Under the pieces are notes generated by a model, which had not been told where the DNA came from, searched no databases, and saw only the letters and a program-made list of their open reading frames with translations. A stretch of DNA of 64,000 nucleotides from Sulfobacillus benefaciens (GTDB lineage: Bacteria > Bacillota > Sulfobacillia > Sulfobacillales > Sulfobacillaceae), in NCBI GenBank assembly GCA_003023695.1, contig PXYW01000002.1, positions 25,619 to 89,618 of the forward strand, written 5' to 3'. Shown here in pieces: positions 8,513 through 16,773 of the stretch; position 1 is the stretch's first letter; every line of letters begins with the position of its first letter. The position numbers were made by a program, and so were the translations under genes.

Positions 8513-9109
8513 TTACCCTGTACGATGAGATTGTTGCCGCTGAAAAATCACTAATAATGCGATCACAACAAACGCCGCCTCAATAGCAATGGAAATTGGC
8601 ACCATAGCCCCTCCTCCCCCTGCGAATGTCCCGAGATGCGGAAAATGATGGGCAGAAAAATTACCGCGAAAAACCCCCGTTCCATTGAATCCTGTAGGGG
8701 GGTAGGCTCCACTCCCTGACCCTCCTGCAGGAAATGCTCCTTGACGAAAAGGAAAAGACCCTGGACTAAATCTCCCGTTCCCGGGAAAAGCTGGTCGTCC
8801 CAATCTCATCAACATGATCGCCAACCCAGGAAAGATGCTCATCAACGCACGAGTCAGTGCAGCACCACCGGCTACCGCGATCCCTAACCCCCATCCCCAA
8901 ACGCGAGCATTGCGCACAATCCCGATAATGGCAACTAACGAGCCCACCACAGCAATCAAAAACAAAATCCCCATCACATGGTTAAACCGGATCATGGTCC
9001 AGAACAATGTAAAGTGAATATAGCCCACTACTAAAAGCAAAAGACTGGCGACCCAACGCCATACCGGCCGGATATTGAATTGGGACCGTTCCGTTTCGGT
9101 CAACGACAT
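8513..9109 (-). CDS. Hypothetical membrane protein with Gly/Phe/Pro-rich loop
   Basis: The 198 residues contain about four helices before residue 105 and one at about 170-190. Between them lies a low-complexity segment (about 105-160) rich in Gly, Phe, Pro and Ser, with repeated F-P/G-x-F-like units, probably exposed outside the membrane. I do not recognise a family. GAGGAGGGGGTTAA gives a strong ribosome site before ATG 9109. It appears to be a single-gene unit. Confidence 0.7.
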   Translation of the reverse strand: MSLTETERSQFNIRPVWRWVASLLLLVVGYIHFTLFWTMIRFNHVMGILFLIAVVGSLVAIIGIVRNARVWGWGLGIAVAGGAALTRALMSIFPGLAIMLMRLGRPAFPGNGRFSPGSFPFRQGAFPAGGSGSGAYPPTGFNGTGVFRGNFSAHHFPHLGTFAGGGGAMVPISIAIEAAFVVIALLVIFQRQQSHRTG

Positions 9110-9334
9110 TTAACCCCCTCCTCAAGGCTAAGACATTGAGATGATGCTGATTGTCTGTCCCGTCCATTTAACAAGACAAATTTTACAAAACTGTTACCGG
9201 CTAAGAGTCAATCTGTTCCTAATATTTCCTGATGTTTGCATTACACACTCCCCCATTAGTGACATAGCTTATGGTTACGTGACGTATGAAAGGTCATCCA
9301 TATTAGGTATCGGATAGTTTAGGGAGGGGTTTTC

Positions 9335-11179
9335 ATGTGTGGAATTGCAGGATGGATAGATTATGAGGCCGACATCACTAGGCAACAGTCCGCGTTGGAC
9401 GCCATGGTCGCCCCGTTAACCTGCCGCGGCCCGGATGGCAGTGGCACCTTCGTGACTACGAATGCTGGCTTAGGGCATCGTCGTCTCGTAGTCATTGATC
9501 CCGAAGGTGGCATGCAACCGATGTCACGGCGTTTAGGGAACCACGTCTACACCATTGTATATAACGGAGAACTGTATAATTTTCAGGAACTGCGACAGCA
9601 GCTGGAAAATGAAGGGTTCGAATTCCGCTCCCGTTCCGACACCGAGGTTCTCTTGACATCCTACGTGGCATGGGGCTCCGCGTGTGTTTCTAAACTGAAC
9701 GGAATTTTCGCCTTCGCCATTTGGGATAGTAAAGACCGCACCCTATTTATGGCCCGAGACAGACTTGGAGTCAAACCTCTCTTCTACTCGCGGCAAGGAT
9801 CCCGGATGCTATTTGCCTCGGAACTCAAAGGAATCCTGGCGCATCCAGCAGTAAAAGCGGAAGTCGATGCAGAAGGATTAGCCGAGGTGTTCGCCATTGG
9901 CCCGGCGCGCACCCCAGGCCATGGGATATTCCGCAATATTGACGAGCTTCGCCCCGGGTATTACCTCTACCTCAGCCCAACCACATACCGAGCCGCACCA
10001 TATTGGCAGTTAAATTCGCATCCCCATGAGGATTCTTGGGAGCAGACCACCAGCACTGTTCGCAATCTGGTGGAGGACACGGTGAAACGGCAACTAGTTG
10101 CCGATGTTCCTGTGATTACATTGCTGTCGGGGGGACTGGATTCCAGCGTGGTGACGGCCATTGCTGCCCGGGCGTTTAAGGAACAAGGGCGTGAGCCGCT
10201 CAATACCTATTCCATTGATTTCGTTGACATGGAGCGATACTTTAAAGCTAACAAATTTCAAACCAATCTCGACGCTCCATGGGTAGAGAAAGTCTCAAGC
10301 TATTTAGGCACCAACCATCATCGCGTCATTGTCGACACTCCGGAACTCTACCAGGACTTATTAGCCGCGATGCGCGCCAGAGATTTGCCCGGCATGGCCG
10401 ATGTCGATACGTCTTTGCTCATCTTCAGTCGCGAAATCAAAAAGGCGGCCACCGTCGGTCTGTCTGGAGAAGCTGCCGATGAAATTTTCGGCGGATATCC
10501 GTGGTTCCATCATCCCGACGCCATTGCCGCTCGCACATTCCCCTGGGCCCGAAGGCTTAAAGACCGCATTCAGATTTTGTCCCCTGAATTCGCCGAATAT
10601 ATTCAGCCCGAATCCTATGTCGCACGCCGTTATCAAGAAGCCTTGGATGAGGTTCCGCGTTTGCCCGGTGAAGCCGCCGAAGATGCACGGATTCGGGAAA
10701 TTGCCTATCTCAGTATCACCAGGTTTTTGCCGACTCTCTTGGATCGCAAGGATCGAATGACCATGGCAGTAGGTCTCGAGGTTCGGGTGCCATTTTGCGA
10801 CCATCGCTTGGTGGAATATGTTTGGAATATTCCTTGGGGATGGAAAAATTATGATAACGTAGCCAAGGGCGTATTGCGCCACGCGATGCAAGGGATTTTA
10901 CCCTCTAACGTCTTAATGCGGCAAAAAAGTCCTTATCCATCAACGCCAAATCCCAGCTATTTTATAGCCATGCGACAAGGGCTGGATGCCATTTTGTCAG
11001 ATCCCACAAGTCCCGTGCTCCCGCTACTTGATGTGGCAGAAATCCGTCGGGTTATGGAATTGGGTCCCATGGGGGATCAAATTCCCTGGTTCGGTCAGTT
11101 GATGGGAAATGCCCAGCTCTTTGCATTCCTAATTCAGGCCAATGCTTGGTTAAAAGAGTACCATATTGCCATGTTATAG
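9335..11179 (+). CDS. asnB: Asparagine synthetase (glutamine-hydrolysing)
   Basis: Converts aspartate, glutamine and ATP to asparagine and glutamate. The N-terminal Ntn glutaminase domain begins MCGIAGW, with Cys2 as nucleophile after Met removal; the synthetase domain holds the ATP-pyrophosphatase loop LSGGLDSSVV near residue 265 and SGEAADEIFGGY near 380. At 614 residues it is a full-length class B enzyme. AGGGAGGGG lies just before the ATG. It stands alone, with a hairpin after the stop shared with prpB. Confidence 0.96.
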   Translation: MCGIAGWIDYEADITRQQSALDAMVAPLTCRGPDGSGTFVTTNAGLGHRRLVVIDPEGGMQPMSRRLGNHVYTIVYNGELYNFQELRQQLENEGFEFRSRSDTEVLLTSYVAWGSACVSKLNGIFAFAIWDSKDRTLFMARDRLGVKPLFYSRQGSRMLFASELKGILAHPAVKAEVDAEGLAEVFAIGPARTPGHGIFRNIDELRPGYYLYLSPTTYRAAPYWQLNSHPHEDSWEQTTSTVRNLVEDTVKRQLVADVPVITLLSGGLDSSVVTAIAARAFKEQGREPLNTYSIDFVDMERYFKANKFQTNLDAPWVEKVSSYLGTNHHRVIVDTPELYQDLLAAMRARDLPGMADVDTSLLIFSREIKKAATVGLSGEAADEIFGGYPWFHHPDAIAARTFPWARRLKDRIQILSPEFAEYIQPESYVARRYQEALDEVPRLPGEAAEDARIREIAYLSITRFLPTLLDRKDRMTMAVGLEVRVPFCDHRLVEYVWNIPWGWKNYDNVAKGVLRHAMQGILPSNVLMRQKSPYPSTPNPSYFIAMRQGLDAILSDPTSPVLPLLDVAEIRRVMELGPMGDQIPWFGQLMGNAQLFAFLIQANAWLKEYHIAML

Positions 11180-11186
11180 GCAGTTC

Positions 11187-11222
11187 CCCATCGGTGACGG
11201 ATTTGACTTCGCCACCGATGGG
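11187..11222. terminator. Hairpin between convergent asnB and prpB
   Basis: Perfect 10-bp arms CCCATCGGTG / CACCGATGGG around a 16-base loop. There is no T-run on either side, so it is either a weak bidirectional terminator or an mRNA 3' end stabiliser. Confidence 0.55.
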
Positions 11223-11229
11223 ACTCCGC

Positions 11230-12141
11230 CTAGGGCGTATCCGACGGCAACACCGTCTTGGCAATGTGAGCATCCAATGCTTCATAGTCCCAGTAATGAA
11301 TTAAGTCGTACAATTCTTGGCGCGTCTGCATACTTTCGAGCAGTGACACCTGTGACCCTTCACTGAGCAATGTTCTATATAAATTAGAGTAAGCTTTGGC
11401 AGCCACTCTTAATGACGAGACAGGAAACAACACCATACGGTACCCCCACGCAGCAAACTGATCTGCAGAGTAGTATGGCGTCCGGCCAAATTCCGTCATG
11501 TTGGCTAAAAGAGGTCCAGGAACTTTTTCGGCAACTTTCTGAAAGGCTTCCGCTGAATCTAGGCCTTCGGGAAAGATGCCATCCGCACCGGCATCACGGT
11601 ACTGCAAGGCTCGCTCCACGGTTCCCGACACCCCTTCTTGCGCATAAGCATCGGTTCGCGCGATGATGGTTATCGTGGGAGCGGTTTCCCGCATAGCGCG
11701 AATTTTGGCAGACATTTCTTGAGCCTCAATGACATGTTTACCGTTAAGATGCCCACATTTTTTCGGGAGATCTTGGTCTTCAATTTGTACGGCAGCAACA
11801 CGTGCCTCCACCAGTTCTTTAACAGTACGAACGGCATTCAAAACCCCACCATATCCGGTATCAATGTCTACCAGAAGCGGCAAATTCGTCGCCCTGACAA
11901 TATCACGCGCTCGACCGGCAATCTCGGAGACTGTGACCAGTCCGATATCCGGCAATCCGCGGCTCGCACTATAAGCCCCGCCGGACAAATATAAGACCTC
12001 AAATCCCGTTTGTTTCGCGATTAATCCAGCCATGGCATCATGCGCCCCAGGTATCTTTAAGACCTCCGGTTGCTGCATTCGCATACGCAACATTGCTGAT
12101 AACTCTGGTTGCGAACGATCTTTATCGGTTAACCACGCCAA
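11230..12141 (-). CDS. prpB: 2-methylisocitrate lyase
   Basis: Splits 2-methylisocitrate into pyruvate and succinate, the last step of the 2-methylcitrate cycle for propionyl-CoA. The 303-residue TIM-barrel protein has the PEP mutase/isocitrate lyase features: YLSGGA, the metal-binding DIDTGYG, the catalytic loop KKCGHLNGK and IIARTDA. The CGHLNGK loop separates methylisocitrate lyase from isocitrate lyase (KKCGH with a longer insert). It follows prpD by 18 bases and closes the leftward fur-to-prpB gene string. Confidence 0.93.
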   Translation of the reverse strand: MAWLTDKDRSQPELSAMLRMRMQQPEVLKIPGAHDAMAGLIAKQTGFEVLYLSGGAYSASRGLPDIGLVTVSEIAGRARDIVRATNLPLLVDIDTGYGGVLNAVRTVKELVEARVAAVQIEDQDLPKKCGHLNGKHVIEAQEMSAKIRAMRETAPTITIIARTDAYAQEGVSGTVERALQYRDAGADGIFPEGLDSAEAFQKVAEKVPGPLLANMTEFGRTPYYSADQFAAWGYRMVLFPVSSLRVAAKAYSNLYRTLLSEGSQVSLLESMQTRQELYDLIHYWDYEALDAHIAKTVLPSDTP

Positions 12142-12159
12142 TTTACGCTCATCTCCGTT

Positions 12160-13593
12160 CTACATTTGCCACAGCTCCATAAATTCGGGCACGGACATCG
12201 TCTCCCATGATGCCGAACGCATCAGGTCTAGTAAACGTTGAACCCGTGGTCCCACATACCACGTGGCTAAGTTTTTCTGAAATTTTTCCCAGAGAAGGCC
12301 TTCGGCTTCTCGCCGCCTACGATAGTGACCTAAGGGATATTCTACGAGAACTCTCGGAGAGTACGTACCATCATCGAAACGGATTTGCACCGCGTTGGCG
12401 ATAGAACGCTTGCGAGGATCCAGGTAATCTTGAGAAAAGGCTAGGTTCTCCCTCACCGCCATTTTTCCTCGCAGCCGGTCAATGCGCGGATCTTGTGCCA
12501 CCTGATCCAAGTAATCTTCCGCACCGAGACGTCCATAGAGCAGTCCGACCGCCGTCATGTATTGCAAACAATGATCACGGTCTGCTGCATTGCGCAATGG
12601 TCCGGTTTTATTGATGATGCGCATCGCCGACTCTTGAGTCTCAATGTCTATTTGCGCAATTTGCTCGAAACGGTCACGAACCGCAGGATGAAGGGCTATC
12701 GCGGCCTCTACTGCAGTTTGACCATGAAATTCTGCCGGATAGGCGACTTTAAACAAGACATGTTCAATCACGTAGGCTGCCAGAGGTTGCGAAAGATGGA
12801 TAGCATTGCCGCGCATCACCACATCATTAAAACCCCACTGAGGTTCAGACAGAGCCGTGTAATACCCCATCTCGTCGGCTAGAGCTATTAGGCTAAGTCG
12901 CACAGCGCGACTCGCAGCATCTGCTGAAGCCCAAGACTTCCTGGAGCCAGTGTTGAGCCCATGTCGATAGGTCCTTAACGGTCCGTTATCGATCCAGGCA
13001 TTGGACAGCGCATTGACAACCTGGGGCATGGTGGCTCCCAACAAAAAAGCGCTGACAGCGGTTGATGCCACTTTAACAAACAACACGTGATCCAGTCCTA
13101 CCTTATTCAGGCTATTTTGCAGTGATAGGACCCCCTGGATTTCATACGCTTTAATAATGGCCGTCAGTACATCGCGCATAATCAAAGGGGAACGGCCTAA
13201 TTGGAGATGCTTTCGGCTTTGCCACTCAGCGGACGCCAAAATCGCCCCGATATTATCAGAAGGATGGCCCCATTCCTCAGCTAGCCAAGTGTCATTATAA
13301 TCTAGCCAACGGTTCATACACGTAATGTTGAAGGCGGCTTGGACTGGGTCCAATCGATAGGGAAGTCCAGGTATCCTGCATCCGTCCGGAATCTCAGCCC
13401 CCGGCACTACTGGCCCAAGCAATTTTCGGCATTCGGGATAATTAAGCGCCAGGATCCCTGAGCCCATCGCATCCAATAGCGCCCATTTAGCCATGGTATA
13501 AGCTCTGGGACTGGTAATCTCGGTGTTCATCGTATATTCCGCAATAGCTGTCAATATGGTATCTATAGGTCTCGGGCGATCGATATTCGCCAC
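12160..13593 (-). CDS. prpD: 2-methylcitrate dehydratase (PrpD/MmgE family)
   Basis: Dehydrates 2-methylcitrate in propionyl-CoA catabolism. The protein is 477 residues from GTG 13593 (AAAGGG about 8 bases upstream); an ATG at 13644, directly after the stop of the preceding gene, would give 494. Family features include NRWLDYND near the N-terminus, the GHPSDN loop, and KVAYPAEFHGQTAVEAA, which agrees with the bacterial PrpD group. prpB lies 18 bases downstream. prpC (2-methylcitrate synthase) is not in the window. Confidence 0.92.
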   Translation of the reverse strand: MANIDRPRPIDTILTAIAEYTMNTEITSPRAYTMAKWALLDAMGSGILALNYPECRKLLGPVVPGAEIPDGCRIPGLPYRLDPVQAAFNITCMNRWLDYNDTWLAEEWGHPSDNIGAILASAEWQSRKHLQLGRSPLIMRDVLTAIIKAYEIQGVLSLQNSLNKVGLDHVLFVKVASTAVSAFLLGATMPQVVNALSNAWIDNGPLRTYRHGLNTGSRKSWASADAASRAVRLSLIALADEMGYYTALSEPQWGFNDVVMRGNAIHLSQPLAAYVIEHVLFKVAYPAEFHGQTAVEAAIALHPAVRDRFEQIAQIDIETQESAMRIINKTGPLRNAADRDHCLQYMTAVGLLYGRLGAEDYLDQVAQDPRIDRLRGKMAVRENLAFSQDYLDPRKRSIANAVQIRFDDGTYSPRVLVEYPLGHYRRRREAEGLLWEKFQKNLATWYVGPRVQRLLDLMRSASWETMSVPEFMELWQM

Positions 13594-13644
13594 GCAATCA
13601 ACCCTTTTCTCATGGTAGATGTATAAGGTCCCTTGCCTCTGCAT

Positions 13645-14409
13645 CTAAACCGGCCAATCCTGCAATTCCCGAACCATTCGTTCCAAATAGCGCACGTGAC
13701 GCTCACGGCGATTGCGCATCCAGTTGATTCCCGATTGCCCTAAAGGAATAGCCACGATGTCAGCCAGTTCCCTTCGCGCATGTGGTTGTGCTGTCGATTT
13801 CCAAGACTGTTTAATTAAGTCCTTGAGTTCTACCGACGTCAACCGCGAAAAGTATCCTACAGCAATCGCCACAGAACCATTGCCGTCCACAGTGCAACCT
13901 AACACTTGGGGCTTCCGACTCAGCCGAAGGGCCTCGGGGCTCAACCCCGTTTCCTCTTTTAACTCCTGGTTTGTGGAACGGATCGGGTCAAACACCTCGT
14001 CGGCCACATCTTGGAAGACCGGAGAACCCCCAATGGATTGAATCCATCCGGGTCTCGCGGTCTCTTGCCCCATTACTCCCGCTATTAAATACCGATCCTG
14101 ACTAATTACCAGCGCTGCCGCAAATAGCACTCGGACCCGGTGGGGGTGGGAACTAGGGAGTTGAAATCGGCTATAGAGATAGTGGGCATAATCGGTAAAT
14201 CTGGCCCGTATGGTCCACTGCATCCCAGAAAATGTGATGGTCTCAACGGAGAGCACCGGCCCCTTAAAGTAATGCGGCTGGCGTACCAGGATGGCGTCCC
14301 AGTGAGCATCGACAGCCGCTTTTAGTTCAGGCGGCAAGGTTATCAACTGAGAGGACACCAGAATTTGCAGTGTGGGGTCCAGGATCCAGGACACGGGCAT
14401 CAAGTCCAT
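13645..14409 (-). CDS. Nudix-like hydrolase of unknown substrate
   Basis: The 254-residue protein has a Nudix-type core at about residues 95-200. The box region reads IGGSPVFQDVADEV...NQELKEETGL: the EELxEE-like helix and closing G-L are clear, but the canonical Arg is Gln (QELKEE) and the first half has an insertion. Residues 1-90 match nothing I know. It overlaps the upstream DUF4149 gene by 10 bases and ends one base before the longer prpD ATG, so it is part of a tightly packed unit. Function may be hydrolytic or regulatory. Confidence 0.7.
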   Translation of the reverse strand: MDLMPVSWILDPTLQILVSSQLITLPPELKAAVDAHWDAILVRQPHYFKGPVLSVETITFSGMQWTIRARFTDYAHYLYSRFQLPSSHPHRVRVLFAAALVISQDRYLIAGVMGQETARPGWIQSIGGSPVFQDVADEVFDPIRSTNQELKEETGLSPEALRLSRKPQVLGCTVDGNGSVAIAVGYFSRLTSVELKDLIKQSWKSTAQPHARRELADIVAIPLGQSGINWMRNRRERHVRYLERMVRELQDWPV

Positions 14410-14822
14410 GATTCAACCACGAATCCTCCAATGAGCAGTATGCCGACGATAGCATTGAGCACAATAGATTCGCTATGAAACCTGAGAAATGCGGGGGAAC
14501 TTGGTGGCAAATGAGTCATCAGCGACAAAATATAACGGGCCCACAGCACCAGCAACCAGGCTAGCCCTGTGATTCCCATAACCCACCACAAAACGCCTTG
14601 GATTGGCCGTTTCATTCTCATCAGAATTCCCAGCATTGCCATGATGCCAGCGATAATTCCCACCCCGTAATACGCGGGAAATACTGCGTTCAAAAAATCC
14701 GCAGCCGCGGATGTCGGCACGGTAACAAAAATCACCTGGGTTACAACTAAAGAGAAAAAAACCAGGGTGCCAAGCCAAATTCCTGTCCCCATTCGCCACA
14801 AAAGTTTCCCCATCACTGCCAT
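14400..14822 (-). CDS. DUF4149-like small membrane protein
   Basis: A 140-residue protein with four predicted membrane helices. The N-terminal GTGIWLGTLVFFSLVV followed by a loop with FLNAVFPAYYGVG resembles the DUF4149/TMEM205-like family, whose biochemical role is not established. GGAGAGAG precedes ATG 14822. It sits 24 bases after fur and overlaps the Nudix-like gene by 10 bases. Confidence 0.75.
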   Translation of the reverse strand: MAVMGKLLWRMGTGIWLGTLVFFSLVVTQVIFVTVPTSAAADFLNAVFPAYYGVGIIAGIMAMLGILMRMKRPIQGVLWWVMGITGLAWLLVLWARYILSLMTHLPPSSPAFLRFHSESIVLNAIVGILLIGGFVVESWT

Positions 14823-14846
14823 TTGCTCTCTCCTGAGTCGCCTGTG

Positions 14847-15260
14847 TTAATGAATCTGTGCGCACGAACGGCATACTCCGCGTAGCAACACATCAATCTC
14901 GCGGACAACGGCAATCGGATCGCCATTGGGTGCTTCTAGTAGAGGTTGATATGATGGAGATAAATCATAAAGGTGTCCGCACTGGTCACAGATAAAATGA
15001 TGGTGGGGTGTTAAACGTAATCCGTATAAATCCCCCCCGGACTCGGCTGGAATATGCTCCAACAGGCGAGCGTCAATTAAATCGTGCAATGCCTTATAGA
15101 CAGTACCACGCGCTATTTCAGGAAAGGCTTGCTGAATGTGATTCCACAATCCATCTGCCGTTTGATGGTCACCCTCATTAAATAAAAAATACTGCAATAC
15201 AGCCCTGCGCTGCGGCGTCACGCGCAGGCCCCGTTCCCGTAATATCCCTTCTGCAGTCAT
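14847..15260 (-). CDS. Fur-family metalloregulator (PerR/Zur/Fur type)
   Basis: A 137-residue DNA-binding repressor: winged helix at about 1-80 (RVTPQRRAVLQYF, GTVYKALHDL) and a dimerisation domain with HHHFICDQCGHLYDL and a second CxxC in RGVCRSC, the structural zinc site. Sequence alone does not distinguish peroxide (PerR), zinc or iron sensing; the HHHFICDQCG context is common in PerR. It heads the leftward string fur-DUF4149-Nudix-prpD-prpB, so it may control a metal- or oxidant-sensitive methylcitrate pathway. Confidence 0.93.
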   Translation of the reverse strand: MTAEGILRERGLRVTPQRRAVLQYFLFNEGDHQTADGLWNHIQQAFPEIARGTVYKALHDLIDARLLEHIPAESGGDLYGLRLTPHHHFICDQCGHLYDLSPSYQPLLEAPNGDPIAVVREIDVLLRGVCRSCAQIH

Positions 15261-15277
15261 GTGTTTCGCCCCTTGCC

Positions 15278-15299
15278 TGATATCATGCGAATTATATCA
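15278..15299 (-). promoter_or_regulatory. Inverted repeat upstream of fur, possible operator/-10 region
   Basis: TGATAT (15278-15283) and ATATCA (15294-15299) form an interrupted AT-rich dyad about 20-40 bases upstream of the fur start. Fur-family genes often bind AT-rich dyads in their own promoters; this one is not a clean match to a known Fur, Zur or PerR box. Confidence 0.35.
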
Positions 15300-15330
15300 C
15301 AAACTTTTCAGCTAAATTGTACGGGAGATG

Positions 15331-15352
15331 GGGCGGGGACCGCACCCCGCCC
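15331..15352. other. GC-rich hairpin between divergent genes
   Basis: Perfect 8-bp arms GGGCGGGG / CCCCGCCC with a 6-base loop, followed rightward by TTTAAG. It lies between fur (leftward) and the lipoate ligase gene (rightward), where a terminator has no obvious gene to end. It may belong to a small RNA or to a long 5' leader. Confidence 0.5.
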
Positions 15353-15527
15353 TTTAAGATTAGGATACCTGCTTTCCCATGTCTATATCCTGCAACGAAA
15401 TTCTAGATTCTGTCGTGCAACGAAAGGCTAAAATCGGCTGCTCACTTTTCTCTCCTTGCTCTTTTCTTTTCTCGATAATTGGGATACCATGAAACACTGT
15501 AATCTTGACCTGAAGGGGGCGCCTTAC

Positions 15528-16325
15528 ATGCCGGATACCGTGCGCCTGGTGGAGTTCTCCCACGAAGAGTCCTTGAGTCTGTCTCCAGTACTCCCAGAGG
15601 TAGTAGCACGAACTGCAGCATTACGAAACCAATGGGCTGTAATTGTCAGACGTCAAGAACCCTATGTCCTCTTGGGTCCTAAGGACCAGAGGCTTCCCCA
15701 TCTCCAGGACGCCGTCGCGTGGTTACGTTCTTTAGGGTATCCGGTGTTTGTGCGCATCGGCGGTGGATCGGCGGTGCTTATAGACCATACTTGCTTAAGT
15801 TTTGGCGTAGCCCGGCCATGTCGCGATCTCACCACGTGGGAGCAAAACTTTCGGGAGCTGTGTCAGGGGACCCTTTCGGGGTTGGCACTGTTGGGCATCA
15901 ATGCCCAGTTCGGACGGGCCGAAGGATCCTATTGTGAGGGGCCATTTGATCTCGTCTACGGCACTCAGAAGATAGCCGGTATCGCTCAAGCCATTCGTGG
16001 AGGCTTCGCGTTGGTGTCCGGCATGCTGATGGTGCAACAAGATCCCGAGCATACTACCATGGTCCTGCAAGAATTTTACCAACGGGCTGGATCCGACCTC
16101 AAACTCAATCCGGATGCCGTTACCGCATTAGCACGATTACCTGGACAATCTCATTTAACAGTGGATATGGTGCATGAGGCGCTAGTGAAGGGACATGGCT
16201 CTGTATTGCCCTTGGAGCCTGAGCCGTTGACGGAAGCGGAGTGGAGATTGGCTAGACAACTGTACCGGGAACGCCAAGTAGGCGTTACCCCTATTGAGGA
16301 GGCACATTATGCAGGCCATCATTGA
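15528..16325 (+). CDS. Lipoate/octanoate-protein ligase family enzyme
   Basis: A cofactor transferase of the biotin/lipoate A/B ligase fold, 265 residues. [18 protein letters not shown] corresponds to the RRxxGGGAV lipoate-binding loop, and [15 protein letters not shown] corresponds to the conserved lysine motif (GxKIAG). It attaches lipoate or octanoate to E2 or GcvH domains, or acts as an octanoyltransferase like LipM; these cannot be told apart here. Start ATG 15528 is chosen for AAGGGGG 8 bases upstream; in-frame ATGs at 15456 and 15489 lack this. It overlaps the cyclophilin gene by 17 bases. Confidence 0.85.
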   Translation: MPDTVRLVEFSHEESLSLSPVLPEVVARTAALRNQWAVIVRRQEPYVLLGPKDQRLPHLQDAVAWLRSLGYPVFVRIGGGSAVLIDHTCLSFGVARPCRDLTTWEQNFRELCQGTLSGLALLGINAQFGRAEGSYCEGPFDLVYGTQKIAGIAQAIRGGFALVSGMLMVQQDPEHTTMVLQEFYQRAGSDLKLNPDAVTALARLPGQSHLTVDMVHEALVKGHGSVLPLEPEPLTEAEWRLARQLYRERQVGVTPIEEAHYAGHH

Positions 16326-16734
16326 AACGGATCGAGGCACCATGACTCTAGACCTCTATCCTAACGAAGCGCCCGGAACCGTGGCCAATTTTGTCAAATT
16401 GGCGCGTTCGGGATTTTACGACGGACTCACTTTCCATCGCGTCATCCCCGACTTTGTTATCCAGGGCGGCGATCCTCGTGGCGACGGTACCGGAGGCCCA
16501 GGATACACTATCAAGTGCGAAACCGAAGGCAACCCCCATAAGCATTTACGCGGATCCATCTCCATGGCTCACGCGGGGAAGGATACTGGCGGCAGCCAAT
16601 TCTTCATTTGCCACAGTCCGCAAAAACATTTAGATGGGGTGCATACGGTATTTGGCCGGGTAGTTGATGGTCTCGATGTTGTCGATGCCATTCGCCGAGG
16701 AGATCACATGACTCGGATTACCATCGTAGAGTAA
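16309..16734 (+). CDS. Peptidyl-prolyl cis-trans isomerase, cyclophilin type
   Basis: A 141-residue cytoplasmic cyclophilin that isomerises X-Pro bonds. Family signature residues are visible: the active-site [15 protein letters not shown] (Arg and Phe), [11 protein letters not shown] and [11 protein letters not shown]. There is no signal peptide. AGGAGG lies 6 bases before ATG 16309, inside the end of the upstream ligase gene, so the two are probably co-translated. A terminator follows immediately. Confidence 0.95.
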   Translation: MQAIIETDRGTMTLDLYPNEAPGTVANFVKLARSGFYDGLTFHRVIPDFVIQGGDPRGDGTGGPGYTIKCETEGNPHKHLRGSISMAHAGKDTGGSQFFICHSPQKHLDGVHTVFGRVVDGLDVVDAIRRGDHMTRITIVE

Positions 16735-16735
16735 A

Positions 16736-16763
16736 GAGACGAGGGCTTATTCCCCCTCGCCTC
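16736..16763 (+). terminator. Terminator after the cyclophilin gene
   Basis: GAGACGAGGG / CCCTCGCCTC with one mismatch and a short loop, followed by TTTACCC; it closes the lipoate ligase-cyclophilin unit and faces the convergent S9 peptidase gene. Confidence 0.65.
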
Positions 16764-16773
16764 TTTACCCACG

